Shown here in pieces: positions 1 through 8,737 of a stretch of DNA of 25,008 nt. The translations under genes and the position numbers were made by a program. Source of the stretch: a virus; IMG/VR virus record IMGVR_UViG_3300044294_000224, positions 1-25,008 of that record, one strand, 5' to 3'. A model generated the notes under the pieces. It was not told the origin of the DNA. It searched no databases and was given only the letters and a program-made list of their open reading frames with translations. Position 1 is the stretch's first letter. Each line of letters opens with the position of its first letter.

Positions 1-171
1 TATTTCGCGTTTCCATAAATCTTTAGAGTAATATCTGCCGTTCCCGTTTTTTACTTCAGCTGTAGCTAATACACCTTCAACCACCGGATTACCTGATGGG
101 GCTCTTATACCTTCTGTTAGTTGAACAGGAGACACGTTGAATGGAATAGTTTCTATGAGTACCTGTCTCAT
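1..171 (-). CDS. gp21: Prohead core protease, gp21-like (partial, N-terminal 57 residues)
   Basis: Only the N terminus is present; the gene runs off the left edge. It starts at the ATG at 171-169, one base after the TAA of the previous gene. The 57 visible residues begin MRQVLIETIPF and contain VEGVLATAEVKNGNGRYYSK, the opening strand and 'NGNGR-Y' signature of T4 gp21-type prohead proteases. In T4 this serine protease cleaves scaffold and internal head proteins after Leu/Ile-x-Glu during head maturation. The catalytic His and Ser lie outside the window and cannot be checked. Its position downstream of portal fits the T4 order (20 then 21). It is the likely processing enzyme for the leader-bearing proteins elsewhere in the window (inference). 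Confidence 0.85.
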   Translation of the reverse strand, partial: MRQVLIETIPFNVSPVQLTEGIRAPSGNPVVEGVLATAEVKNGNGRYYSKDLWKREI

Positions 172-172
172 A

Positions 173-817
173 TTATTTTAATTCTTCTCTAATAATAGTA
201 CTGATAATAGAGCGGAGTTTATTTTCTTTTAAATTACCATACCCACTTGATTTGTATTTGCCGGTTGGTGCTTTAGGTTCTTTAGACGTTTGGTATCCTA
301 ACCCTTTAATACCAAAAGCTGCATTTTTCATGTAATAATTAATATCTTGAGCCATATTTTTAGCTACGATTTTTTTCAATTCGTTTACAGTTTTATCAGT
401 ATTTTTAGGATCTTGCATTTCTGCATAAAAGCCTTGTAAAAATGATTGGCCATAAACATTGTCTATATTTTTAGGATCGCTATTGTCAAAATTGCTTTCT
501 AAATCTTTAGCTACATCTTTATCTATTTTTTCAAAGGCGTTTTGATCACCATATTCTTTTGTATCTTTAACACCAACAGCTTCTTTTATGTTTGTGTTAA
601 AAATTTTAAACCAATCTGGTTTGTTTGGGTTCTGTGTTGCAATACCACCTACTGCTTCTGTTAGGATATTTTTACCCTTTAATATTTTAACAGTATCTTT
701 AAATGTGCTATTTACAGTAATAAGTTCAGGAAACAAGTAGCGGGCTTGTTTTAGGAAATGGTCTTTATTTCCTCTGCCTTCTGTAATTTCGATATATTGG
801 TTTTGTAATGTTTTCAT
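173..817 (-). CDS. Conserved head-region protein with C-terminal leader-like helix
   Basis: The product has 214 residues. It opens with MKTLQNQYIEITEGRGNKD followed by a helical, charged segment (residues 1-60) of a type I recognise from T4-like aquatic phages next to the prohead protease gene. The body is rich in Asn, Asp and Lys. The last 17 residues, ENKLRSIISTIIREELK, match the amphipathic motif found at the N terminus of other proteins in the window, with an I-R-E tripeptide. The location between portal and gp21 suggests a scaffold or core component (gp22-like role), which is inference. The start is preceded by an ATATTTATAA element, and there is no Shine-Dalgarno sequence. Confidence 0.8.
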   Translation of the reverse strand: MKTLQNQYIEITEGRGNKDHFLKQARYLFPELITVNSTFKDTVKILKGKNILTEAVGGIATQNPNKPDWFKIFNTNIKEAVGVKDTKEYGDQNAFEKIDKDVAKDLESNFDNSDPKNIDNVYGQSFLQGFYAEMQDPKNTDKTVNELKKIVAKNMAQDINYYMKNAAFGIKGLGYQTSKEPKAPTGKYKSSGYGNLKENKLRSIISTIIREELK

Positions 818-828
818 GATTATAAATA

Positions 829-1110
829 TTATGTGTATAAAATTACAGGTGCACTTAATGTTCCTAAACTACAAGAAGTTATAAATAAATTAAGTGTTTG
901 ACCAGCGGGAAGAGTAAACGAGGGACCAGTTCCTTCAATAACCCTCCCACTACCATTCAATCCAGCTCCATATTTAAATGCTGTAATTAAAGAACCAGTA
1001 GGAAAATTAATTGAACCGGTTCCTAAACTTTGAATACCAGCAAACGAACCAGTAGCGGATTGTCCTGCTGTTAATATTACTCCTCCAAAATTTACGGGTA
1101 TATTTGCCAT
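829..1110 (-). CDS. Small Gly/Ser/Thr-rich beta protein, possible head decoration
   Basis: The product has 93 residues, with almost no charged residues and many Gly, Ser, Thr and Leu. It reads as a chain of short beta strands (for example GGVILTAGQSATGSFAGIQ). There is no signal peptide or transmembrane segment. The composition resembles small phage surface proteins such as decoration proteins or fibre-tip domains, but I do not recognise a family. It starts one base left of the next gene's stop and ends 11 bases before the 214-residue protein, so it is co-transcribed with the head genes. A decoration role is only a guess from composition and place. Confidence 0.7.
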   Translation of the reverse strand: MANIPVNFGGVILTAGQSATGSFAGIQSLGTGSINFPTGSLITAFKYGAGLNGSGRVIEGTGPSFTLPAGQTLNLFITSCSLGTLSAPVILYT

Positions 1111-1111
1111 T

Positions 1112-1510
1112 TTATTGTTTCGGGTTTAAAAGTTTTTTGATATCGTTTAAGTAATCTAAAATTAAATCTGTTGGTATAACAACATCGTATGATTGTGGTT
1201 TATCATTATAATATGCTATAGTTTCTTTTTTAGCGTTGTCTAATAAAGGATACAAATTATTGAGCTTATTAGTTATTTTTGTAAAAGCATTAATACGTTC
1301 TTCTTGGAATTTTAGTCTTTTAGGGTCGGCTTCTTTTACTAGTTTATATTTATATTTTTTAGTGTACATATTGTTGGTTACTCCTTTAGAACCAGCTTTT
1401 GGGCCTCGTCCAAAAGAAGCACCAACATTTTCTCCTGTTTGACCAGAAGCAAACCCAGAATTACTAGATATAGTACTAGTTTCTTTAAGTTTATATTTGT
1501 ACTTACCCAT
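1112..1510 (-). CDS. Conserved small protein between portal and prohead protease
   Basis: The product has 132 residues. Two copies of a Lys-Tyr motif (KYKYKL near residues 3-8 and again near 52-57) flank a Gly/Ser/Asn-rich stretch. A helical C-terminal half follows (ERINAFTKITNKLNNLYPLL, then a segment ending DYLNDIKKLLN). The C-terminal half resembles a conserved but unnamed protein encoded beside portal genes in T4-like marine phages. The ATG overlaps the end of the 284-residue gene by 8 bases (ATGGGTAA), a sign of translational coupling. A head assembly or scaffold role is inferred from position only. Confidence 0.75.
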   Translation of the reverse strand: MGKYKYKLKETSTISSNSGFASGQTGENVGASFGRGPKAGSKGVTNNMYTKKYKYKLVKEADPKRLKFQEERINAFTKITNKLNNLYPLLDNAKKETIAYYNDKPQSYDVVIPTDLILDYLNDIKKLLNPKQ

Positions 1511-2357
1511 TGATAGATTTAAATTCGTTCAAAAGTTCATAATATTGAAGAATATTAATAATTTCATTGTCTCCTATTTTACTAGTTTTAGACAATGGAA
1601 CTAAGAATTTAATAACTTCATTTAATTTAATTTGAATTGCCTTTTCAGTAATATTATTAGATAAAAGCATTAATTCTTTTTTAATTTCTTCAATCTTTTG
1701 ATTATAAAAAGTTTTTAGTTTAGGTGTAGAATCTACAGATTCAACAAATTCTTTTAAAACTGTTTTTTGTTGAGAGCTTAAAGCGGAATATTTTTCATTA
1801 AATTTATCTAACAAAATTTTATATGTTAAAATTCTAACATCTTTATCATATGTTTGAAATTCTGTTATAACATCATCTGTTATTTTTTGTTTGTTAATAT
1901 CTTTTAAAGTAATTGTTTCTAACAGATTAATTTTGTTTTCTATAATTTGGGTTGGGTTCGGATTAGGCGAGTTATATAACTCAATTAACGTATATAAACT
2001 GGCATATGATTTGTAATTAGGTAATTTGGTTTTAAAGAAATCGTCTGAATTGTAGTGTGTAAGAATTTCTTTTACTAAGTTAAATTTTTGTCTTTTTATA
2101 GTCCCTCTATTTAATCCTTTAGATAAGTCTATAATAGAATTTAGTATTAATTCTGCTTTTCCTTCGGTTAAATTTTTGTATTTAGATAAATTTTCATATA
2201 ACTTATATTCTTTTCCTAATTCTGTTTTAACAAAATATTTTTTTAAAATATTAATAGCTTTTGATTCTTTACCGGATAAAGTATCAGATGTAATTTGTCT
2301 TACGAGTAACTCAAAGAGTATTCCAGTATTTTTAACTTTCGAATGTTTAAATTTCAT
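1503..2357 (-). CDS. Conserved helical protein downstream of portal
   Basis: The product has 284 residues, is Lys-rich and almost wholly alpha-helical in pattern, with no Cys-rich or membrane segment. It starts MKFKHSKVKNTGILFELLVR, an opening I recognise from an unnamed family immediately downstream of gp20-type portal genes in aquatic T4-like phages. The C terminus is leucine-rich (for example NIITINILQYYELL-like helices around residues 262-278). It lies 39 bases after the portal stop, and that gap carries an A/T element. Being long, helical and in the head cluster, it could be a scaffold, portal-associated or head-completion factor. No enzymatic motif is visible. Confidence 0.8.
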   Translation of the reverse strand: MKFKHSKVKNTGILFELLVRQITSDTLSGKESKAINILKKYFVKTELGKEYKLYENLSKYKNLTEGKAELILNSIIDLSKGLNRGTIKRQKFNLVKEILTHYNSDDFFKTKLPNYKSYASLYTLIELYNSPNPNPTQIIENKINLLETITLKDINKQKITDDVITEFQTYDKDVRILTYKILLDKFNEKYSALSSQQKTVLKEFVESVDSTPKLKTFYNQKIEEIKKELMLLSNNITEKAIQIKLNEVIKFLVPLSKTSKIGDNEIINILQYYELLNEFKSING

Positions 2358-2396
2358 TCTATTTTATTATATTTTATTATAAATATACAAAAATAT

Positions 2397-5396
2397 TTAT
2401 TCCGTTAAGTTTTCTTCGTCTAGGAATGAAATTTCGTTAGATGGTTTAGCTTTATTTGCTAAGCTTTCTATAAGACTTTTATTCTTTAAATATATTTGTT
2501 TTGCTTCTAAAGCCAAAGGCGAACCTCCTTTATATTGAGGGCGTATGCTATCTGATTCGTTATCGTCAAATTTAGCTCCTCTATTTCCTAACCTATCTTT
2601 TCCAAACGGGCTTTCTTGAGTATTTCTGTTTGTAGATTTTTCTTGAGGACGGCCTAAAGGTATATTTTCATCATACCCTTCAGGAACAGAATTATCTTGA
2701 TATCTTCCTCTACCATATAATGAAGCTAAGTCGTGTGGTGTGCCATATGAACGACCAGTTACTATAGGATCATTTCCTTCTGCAGAAAGCTGTTGAACTC
2801 TAAATGCTCGCTTTTGGTCTTCAACAATTAAATCTCTATATTCTTCATATTGATCTTCACTTAAATGGAAAATATTATCGTAAACCCAATCACTAGGAAG
2901 TAATTTGGTTTCTAAGATTTTTTGAGCTAGGTCCACTTTTTGGGTTAACAACGCTATTTTTTCTTGATCGTAAATGATCGAGGGCGTTGTTAAGTCTAGC
3001 TCAAAATTTGTTAATTCTTCACCATTGTACCCTTGAGAATATAAATGTACTAATGCTATTTTGTATAATTCAGATAAAACAATACGCTGGATTCTATCAA
3101 TTGTGCGAGCAAATCTAATATCTTCTGCGGCTAATGTTGCTTTACCTGTTAAATCTTTTTCGTATCCCATAAATGCTTTTGGCACCTTAAGGGCAGCAAA
3201 TAGTTTTTCTCTTAGATATATCACGTCTGTAATTCCATCAAATTGTAATCCTTGAGAAGTATCAATTTTAGTTACAGTATCATTGCCTCTTACAGGGATG
3301 TAAAAATCCTCAAGTAAGTTTTGCATATTGTATTTTAGATTATATTGGCCTGTTTCGTGGTCAATTAATGGGGTACGTTTTAATGTTGAAATAGTTTTTT
3401 GCATAAAGTTTTCTACTTCAGCAGGAGGGATAGAGCCAACATTAATATAAAATATTCTTCTATCTGGACTACGGGCTATTCTGTTGATTAGCATCGCGTC
3501 TTCCATTAAAATATATTGTTTGAATAATCTGCGGGCTGGTTCTAAGTATGAATTATGAATAATAACACCATCACAAATAAAGTTAGAATTTTTACTTACT
3601 TGTATATCATATGTTTCTTCTGGTAAATCTTCTGTTATTGATTTAATCTTAAATAGTTCAACATTATAATTTGAATTAATTATATTATATTTTTCATATT
3701 GTTGTTTTCTTTTCCCATCTAGATAAAAAGTAAAATCATATGCCTGTTTGCAATTATATTCTTTTCCTAAAATATTACATTTCCCATTCCATTTTCTAAA
3801 TCTAATATTTCCAGTTTTTATTTTAATTCTATCAAGCAAAGATTTTATATCTCTTAACAAATCTTTATTATTTAGTGTTAAATTATATGAATTACAGCCC
3901 CATTTGTCTGTGAATATATAACCATCAGCATCTATCAATCCTTTTATTAATGCTAATTGTGTTTCTTCATCACATTCATATATCCAACTAGGCAATCTTT
4001 TAGAATAACTTTTTCCAACATATCCATTTATAGACATTAAATGGTGGAATATTTTTGAATTAACAGAAACTCCACTAATTTTAATTTTGCTAGTTTTAGA
4101 ATAATTTAAATTTAATTTCTCTTTATTAGAATATTTTTTTAATAAATTTTCATAATATTGATTTTTCTCTTCATTTGTTCCCCTAGCAAAACCTATAGTA
4201 TAATTAGAATTATTTTCCCATCCGTCTCCTAACATAAATCCCCAAAATCTAGCGAATTCTGGGGTTATTTTGTCAGGGAATGAGTTTATAGGGTTTTGGT
4301 TGGTTTTCCAATCATATTTTCCTAGTTCAGGAAGAGTTTTATTTAAAATAGGGTTAGATAATTTAATGTTTGCTTTTTTATAGGAGCATATATAATCATC
4401 TTTTTTTAGATCTTTTACTTGTTTATATTCTGGTTTGTTTTGATTAAAATCCCAAACTAAAACCGGATGATTTTCTGTTAAATTTAACTCATTATGAGCT
4501 GTTTTAATATTATATATTGTTTTAATACCCGAGTTGATTGTATTTAATACATCCGCTATTTCATATTGGTTTTTTTCTATATTAAAGGTCCAAACTTTAT
4601 CTCCTTTTACTATATCTTTTATTTCTTTTATTCCATTTTCAGTATAAATTTTTGAATCTAAACGTGCGCATCTTCCATATGGAAGATAATTAACATCTGT
4701 TAATAATCTAAAATGAGCCATTTCGTAATTATCGAAATATATAGTATTTTTATCTTTTTCAAATGTATTAGGTACACCATAATATCCTGACCCCCCTGAA
4801 TAAGATCCTTCAGGAGAATATTTAAATCTTATAGCATTTGGTTTTTCTTTATCATATTGTTCTTGTCTTTCTATATGATATGCTGTATATGGGATAACAT
4901 TATATACTCCAAATTTTTCAGCTATCTCAAGTTTTAAGAAAAAATCACCATATTTATTCATTTGGCGAATCCAAGACCATAAATTAAATTCGATATTTAA
5001 TACATCATAAAATAAATTATATAATATTTTTTGTATGTCTTCATTTGAGCTTCTAATTTGAAGTACTTCTCCCATATCATTTTTTAAAGTACATTCATCT
5101 GATATAATATCTAAGGCAGAAGCCACAATAGCATCATAATCCATAGTGTCATAATCTGAATAGATCATGGTACGAAGATATTGATAGTTTATATTTAACT
5201 GCTGGCCAAATAATGATGTTGATGATGGGGAGTATAAACGATTATACCTATCCATTATAGAGTTTGTTGCTATATCTCCAGATGTTTGGATAGAGTCAAC
5301 ATCTATTACTTTTAATTGATTCCCCCCTTGATTACGAATGATAATGTCTGTTGAAAACAGGCGCTGTAATCGGGTAAATAAGCTTTTATCTGCCAT
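2397..5396 (-). CDS. gp20: Portal vertex protein (gp20-like) interrupted by a LAGLIDADG intein
   Basis: The reading frame encodes 999 residues; without the intein (residues 243-615) it leaves a 626-residue portal. The N-extein (1-242) contains MIYSDYDTMDYDAIVASALDIISDE and ends at YLPYGR. The C-extein resumes with SYLEPARRLFKQY, which rejoins the conserved portal sequence found in T4-type gp20. RIFYINVGSIPP and DFYIPVRGND follow, both typical of this family. The dodecameric portal forms the DNA entry channel at one head vertex, nucleates prohead assembly and docks the terminase. The gene lies 18 bases after the terminase stop. In T4, genes 18 and 19 lie between 17 and 20; here they are absent. 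An intact portal requires protein splicing, since the insertion disrupts a conserved helix. Confidence 0.95.
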   Translation of the reverse strand: MADKSLFTRLQRLFSTDIIIRNQGGNQLKVIDVDSIQTSGDIATNSIMDRYNRLYSPSSTSLFGQQLNINYQYLRTMIYSDYDTMDYDAIVASALDIISDECTLKNDMGEVLQIRSSNEDIQKILYNLFYDVLNIEFNLWSWIRQMNKYGDFFLKLEIAEKFGVYNVIPYTAYHIERQEQYDKEKPNAIRFKYSPEGSYSGGSGYYGVPNTFEKDKNTIYFDNYEMAHFRLLTDVNYLPYGRCARLDSKIYTENGIKEIKDIVKGDKVWTFNIEKNQYEIADVLNTINSGIKTIYNIKTAHNELNLTENHPVLVWDFNQNKPEYKQVKDLKKDDYICSYKKANIKLSNPILNKTLPELGKYDWKTNQNPINSFPDKITPEFARFWGFMLGDGWENNSNYTIGFARGTNEEKNQYYENLLKKYSNKEKLNLNYSKTSKIKISGVSVNSKIFHHLMSINGYVGKSYSKRLPSWIYECDEETQLALIKGLIDADGYIFTDKWGCNSYNLTLNNKDLLRDIKSLLDRIKIKTGNIRFRKWNGKCNILGKEYNCKQAYDFTFYLDGKRKQQYEKYNIINSNYNVELFKIKSITEDLPEETYDIQVSKNSNFICDGVIIHNSYLEPARRLFKQYILMEDAMLINRIARSPDRRIFYINVGSIPPAEVENFMQKTISTLKRTPLIDHETGQYNLKYNMQNLLEDFYIPVRGNDTVTKIDTSQGLQFDGITDVIYLREKLFAALKVPKAFMGYEKDLTGKATLAAEDIRFARTIDRIQRIVLSELYKIALVHLYSQGYNGEELTNFELDLTTPSIIYDQEKIALLTQKVDLAQKILETKLLPSDWVYDNIFHLSEDQYEEYRDLIVEDQKRAFRVQQLSAEGNDPIVTGRSYGTPHDLASLYGRGRYQDNSVPEGYDENIPLGRPQEKSTNRNTQESPFGKDRLGNRGAKFDDNESDSIRPQYKGGSPLALEAKQIYLKNKSLIESLANKAKPSNEISFLDEENLTE
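3552..4670 (-). mobile_element. Intein with LAGLIDADG homing endonuclease in portal gene
   Basis: This in-frame insertion of 373 residues occupies portal residues 243-615. It begins with Cys (CARLDSKIYTENG, block A), has the block B motif LTENHPVLVW, and ends in His-Asn (GVIIHN) followed by Ser as the +1 nucleophile. All residues for standard splicing are present. The endonuclease part has two DOD motifs: WGFMLGDG (residues 385-392, Asp391) and LIKGLIDADG (483-492, Asp491). Both catalytic acids are intact, so homing may still work. Boundaries were set by continuity of the portal sequence LPYGR/SYLEP across the splice and by the Cys and Asn/Ser splice residues. Confidence 0.93.
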
Positions 5397-5414
5397 TGTT
5401 TTTTGTTATAAATA

Positions 5415-8150
5415 TTATAGAAGCCAATTAATGTTTTCTTGTCCATATTTTGTTTCTAAAATATATGGGTTTTGGATATTATTTAGATTATATGCTCCTA
5501 CTGCTGTATTTTTTTTAATACCACTAAGTGCTGCTCTAGTCATATCTAGACTTTGTTGTTGGAATTTTAATGAAGTATCTCTTAAAAACATTCCTATAGC
5601 AAAAGACATAATCAAATCATCATTATAACCGGATTGTGCTTCGGGTCGGCCATTTTTCCAAACAAATACTTTCATTTCTTCTAGCAAGCGTTTAGATTGT
5701 ATTGTAACACTTCTATCTCCAATATATTCTCTCATTTTATTCACTACAAGAGGACGAGTTCTTAAAGACATTGTAAAACCGGGAGTCATATTTGAATCTC
5801 CTTCATATATTTTTAGGTATGATTCTGAAGTAAGTTGATCAGATTTAGGTGAATGATATAGGTTTCTGTATCCTCTTTCAATAATAGAATCTAAAGTAGC
5901 CCATCCAATTGAAGCGTTCTCTACAACAAGTAAAGCATTATTATACTCCGTAGCAATAGCAACTAACATATAACCAAATTCTTTTGGACTCATTTGTCCC
6001 CTATATTCTGCTATTTGAGAATTTGTTGCTATATCAATCACATGAAATGCAGAAAAATCTTTACCATCTCCTCTAGCAACGTCTGCTATTACCATATATT
6101 CTCTAGTATAATCTGCTGATTCCCATATCCACAAATTTTGGTCTGCGCCTCTGCGTTCCATTGGATCTTTAATGGTAGTAGATTTAATAAAATCTATCCA
6201 TTCATTATAGAATACTATATCTCCGGATGTGTTAAAATCACAATCACAATTATGTACTATCCCATATTCAGTTACATAAGTATGAGTATTTTCTACTTCT
6301 ATATTAAATACTTCAATAGGAGTATCATCTATTTCTAGTTTTAAGCTTACATAAGGTTCATTGATATATTCAAAATTACAATTAGAATCAGATTTTCCAA
6401 CAGTATTTAAACGTTTCCAATTTTCAATTCTTTTACTAAATACTTTTTCATTTGAAGAAATTAGAGAATTAGTCCAAGTTAATGTATAATTAGGTTTCCA
6501 ACTGCTATTTTTAGGATTTTGTGATTTTCCCTGCTTTATACTAACATTATGTATTCCTAATATATTAGTAATGTATAAAATATCATATATAAGCTTTTCA
6601 GAGGTTAGCAAAAGTTGAATGTTATATTCTGGTTTAAGTAGTCCATCTCCTATTAATATTCCATCTAAAATCCCTTTTAGTACTTCATTATTTGATAAAG
6701 AATATATAAAAGAGCTAATGTGTTTGTTGTGGCATTTTTCTCCTCCTTGAATGCATAATTTTATAAAATTATTAAATATTTGATCTTTAATATAAAGTTT
6801 ACTACTTCCCTCCCACATTTTAGAAGTATAATAAGAAAAACGATTAATGTTAAATTTTTCAAATAAGATTCTTTCAATTTCAAGAGGAAAACTATTTCTT
6901 TCGGTTTTTCCATTGAATGAAAATTCAACTTTATTTTTAGCTAATGACCCTTCTGAAAGAAAGCATCCTAAAATGAATCCTAAATCATAATCTATGTCAA
7001 TGTATCTATTTATTTTACTAGTTTTAGTTAACCATATATATTTTTCATCTATTTTTAAAGGAAAAGATGTAGGAGAATTTGAAGTAATATATTTAGATAA
7101 ATCTATATTTTGAGTAGGAATTTTATACTCATCTATTTTAGGAAAATATTTAACTTTATTTTGAGTAGTTATTAATGAATTAATTTCTTCCCATTCATTA
7201 TTTTTATTTAAAAATGGATGATTTAAAGTAGTAAATTTTTGTATATTATTTAACCCTCCTTTTATTTTTACAGGATTATTTTCTATATGATTAAAAATTC
7301 TTACTACTTTATTATAGGTACCATCATGACTTAAAACTAAATCTTCTATTTTTATATCTTTAATATATTTTGGGCCATGTTTAGTATAAATTATTGTATT
7401 TTCACTAAAACATTCTTGTGCTGCTAGCCTAGGATCACCTAATAAATCATCTTGTCGTTTTCTCCATGTCTCATCTCGTTCAGGATGAACATACCAAGGT
7501 AATTTAATAGGTAAAAAATCATTATCTGCTTGTTCTGCTCTAACCCATGTTTGATGAAACCAATTGCCAGTTCCGTATGGCGTAGATAACACAATTGCTC
7601 CTCCTCCTGTTGCTAAAGTTTGTTGTGCTGAGGCCCATATTTCTCCAATATTTTCAATAAATGCGGCTTCATCTACTAGTAATAATGATACTGCTTCTGA
7701 TCTACCGGCGTCACTAGCGGCAGATGTTGCTTTAATTATTGATCCATTAGATAATCTTAATGATAGTCTATTGTTTTCTGCGGCTTCTATTTTTAACCAT
7801 GATGGTAAGTTATCATACATAAACTTAACCTTAGTTACCATATTACGTGCAGTTTCTTGTTTTGTAGCTATACAAAGTACATTTTTATCTTTATGAAAAG
7901 TCATTAACCATAAAGAATACCCAGCCGCTAATGTTGATATGCCTAGTTGTCTTGATTTAAGTACTATAGAGTATGGATTTTCTTTCCATAATTTTAATAC
8001 TTTATCTTGAAAAGGGTATAAATTAAATAATACTCTACCTCTTTGCGGGTGTTGAATATTACAGTATTTACGCATAAAATGGCTAGGATCAGTAGCACAT
8101 TTTATATACTCTTGTTTGAGTATTTCTTTTATATTTTGTTGTTCACTCAT
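5415..8150 (-). CDS. gp17: Large terminase subunit (gp17-like) interrupted by a LAGLIDADG intein
   Basis: The reading frame encodes 911 residues; removing the intein (247-634) leaves 523. The ATPase domain shows a Walker A-like SRQLGIST (66-73), Walker B LLLVDE (156-161) and the coupling motif STP (189-191). The C-extein carries the RNase H-like nuclease, with Asp690 in IADVARGDG, Glu744 in LLVVENAS and Asp844/845 in YNDDLIMSF. This motor cuts concatemeric DNA and pumps it through the portal into the prohead. The intein sits in the AAQE/CDCDF segment between ATPase and nuclease domains. The start overlaps the stop of the membrane protein gene as ATGA. No small terminase (gp16) is recognisable nearby. 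Confidence 0.95.
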   Translation of the reverse strand: MSEQQNIKEILKQEYIKCATDPSHFMRKYCNIQHPQRGRVLFNLYPFQDKVLKLWKENPYSIVLKSRQLGISTLAAGYSLWLMTFHKDKNVLCIATKQETARNMVTKVKFMYDNLPSWLKIEAAENNRLSLRLSNGSIIKATSAASDAGRSEAVSLLLVDEAAFIENIGEIWASAQQTLATGGGAIVLSTPYGTGNWFHQTWVRAEQADNDFLPIKLPWYVHPERDETWRKRQDDLLGDPRLAAQECFSENTIIYTKHGPKYIKDIKIEDLVLSHDGTYNKVVRIFNHIENNPVKIKGGLNNIQKFTTLNHPFLNKNNEWEEINSLITTQNKVKYFPKIDEYKIPTQNIDLSKYITSNSPTSFPLKIDEKYIWLTKTSKINRYIDIDYDLGFILGCFLSEGSLAKNKVEFSFNGKTERNSFPLEIERILFEKFNINRFSYYTSKMWEGSSKLYIKDQIFNNFIKLCIQGGEKCHNKHISSFIYSLSNNEVLKGILDGILIGDGLLKPEYNIQLLLTSEKLIYDILYITNILGIHNVSIKQGKSQNPKNSSWKPNYTLTWTNSLISSNEKVFSKRIENWKRLNTVGKSDSNCNFEYINEPYVSLKLEIDDTPIEVFNIEVENTHTYVTEYGIVHNCDCDFNTSGDIVFYNEWIDFIKSTTIKDPMERRGADQNLWIWESADYTREYMVIADVARGDGKDFSAFHVIDIATNSQIAEYRGQMSPKEFGYMLVAIATEYNNALLVVENASIGWATLDSIIERGYRNLYHSPKSDQLTSESYLKIYEGDSNMTPGFTMSLRTRPLVVNKMREYIGDRSVTIQSKRLLEEMKVFVWKNGRPEAQSGYNDDLIMSFAIGMFLRDTSLKFQQQSLDMTRAALSGIKKNTAVGAYNLNNIQNPYILETKYGQENINWLL
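6249..7412 (-). mobile_element. Intein with LAGLIDADG homing endonuclease in terminase gene
   Basis: The insertion is 388 residues, terminase residues 247-634. It starts CFSENTIIYTKHG (block A), has block B FTTLNHPF, block F VFNIEVENTHTYV and ends YGIVHN, followed by Cys as the +1 residue. The penultimate His and final Asn are intact. DOD motifs are LGFILGCFLSEG (390-401, Glu400) and LKGILDGILIGDG (491-503, Asp502). It is clearly different in sequence from the portal intein, so the two are not a recent duplication. Splicing is required to restore the link between the ATPase and nuclease domains. Confidence 0.93.
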
Positions 8151-8737
8151 TTACCTATTTTCCAAAACAATTTAAACGAGGCTTGTGGGAATAAATCTTG
8201 ATTTACTCCTAATCCTATCCCAATTGCTTTGCGTTTTTTGGTCCTGTATAGCATTTCAGCACCAATATAACTAATTTGATTAGTACCTCCAACTAATCCT
8301 ATACCAGCATACCATTCTCTGTTATTTATATAAACAGTATTTTCAATTGTAATTTTTGGTATTTCTAAATTTGATTGAACTTTACGAGCTAAAATATAAT
8401 TTTTTGTTATAGTGTCTTTTACTATTATATTACCAAAGGTATCAATTTGGATAGTATCTTGATAAGCATATGTTGAATAATAGTCTTTTAATATTTCATT
8501 AGTATCAATAGGACCTTGAGATGCAATAAATGTATCTATATCTGTTATAGTATCAACACGAGTCCTATATTTTGGGACATATACCGGTGTTTCAATTGTA
8601 ACAGGTACTATTTCAATAGTTTTCTTTGTAATTACAGTGCCCTCTTTAATATCAGGAGGTAAAGTAAGCAAATAAATAATAACTCCTATAAGAGATATTA
8701 TTATAATAGGTTGAATTATTTTAGATAATACACTCAT
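8147..8737 (-). CDS. Membrane-anchored protein of unknown function, possible spanin or envelope protein
   Basis: The product has 196 residues. An N-terminal hydrophobic helix (about residues 7-26, IIQPIIIISLIGVIIYLL) is followed by a Thr/Val/Ile-rich stretch with repeated DTI/DTF motifs. The end looks like amphipathic beta strands (WYAGIGLVGGTNQISYIGAE, then KAIGIGLGVNQD and a final FKLFWKIGK), resembling outer-membrane strand pairs. This layout resembles small envelope proteins encoded by Bacteroidota phages, some proposed as lysis spanins; that assignment is inference. The ATGA overlaps on both sides couple it to terminase and to the leader protein. It could also be a structural or superinfection protein. 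Confidence 0.75.
   Translation of the reverse strand: MSVLSKIIQPIIIISLIGVIIYLLTLPPDIKEGTVITKKTIEIVPVTIETPVYVPKYRTRVDTITDIDTFIASQGPIDTNEILKDYYSTYAYQDTIQIDTFGNIIVKDTITKNYILARKVQSNLEIPKITIENTVYINNREWYAGIGLVGGTNQISYIGAEMLYRTKKRKAIGIGLGVNQDLFPQASFKLFWKIGK

Noticed and set aside
820-830. T4 late promoter TATAAATA driving rightward transcription
   Set aside because: The plus-strand match points into genes encoded on the other strand, and no rightward genes exist in the window.
7564-7896. Plus-strand open frame of 110 codons
   Set aside because: It lies wholly opposite the terminase ATPase domain, and its protein looks like an antisense shadow without start signals.
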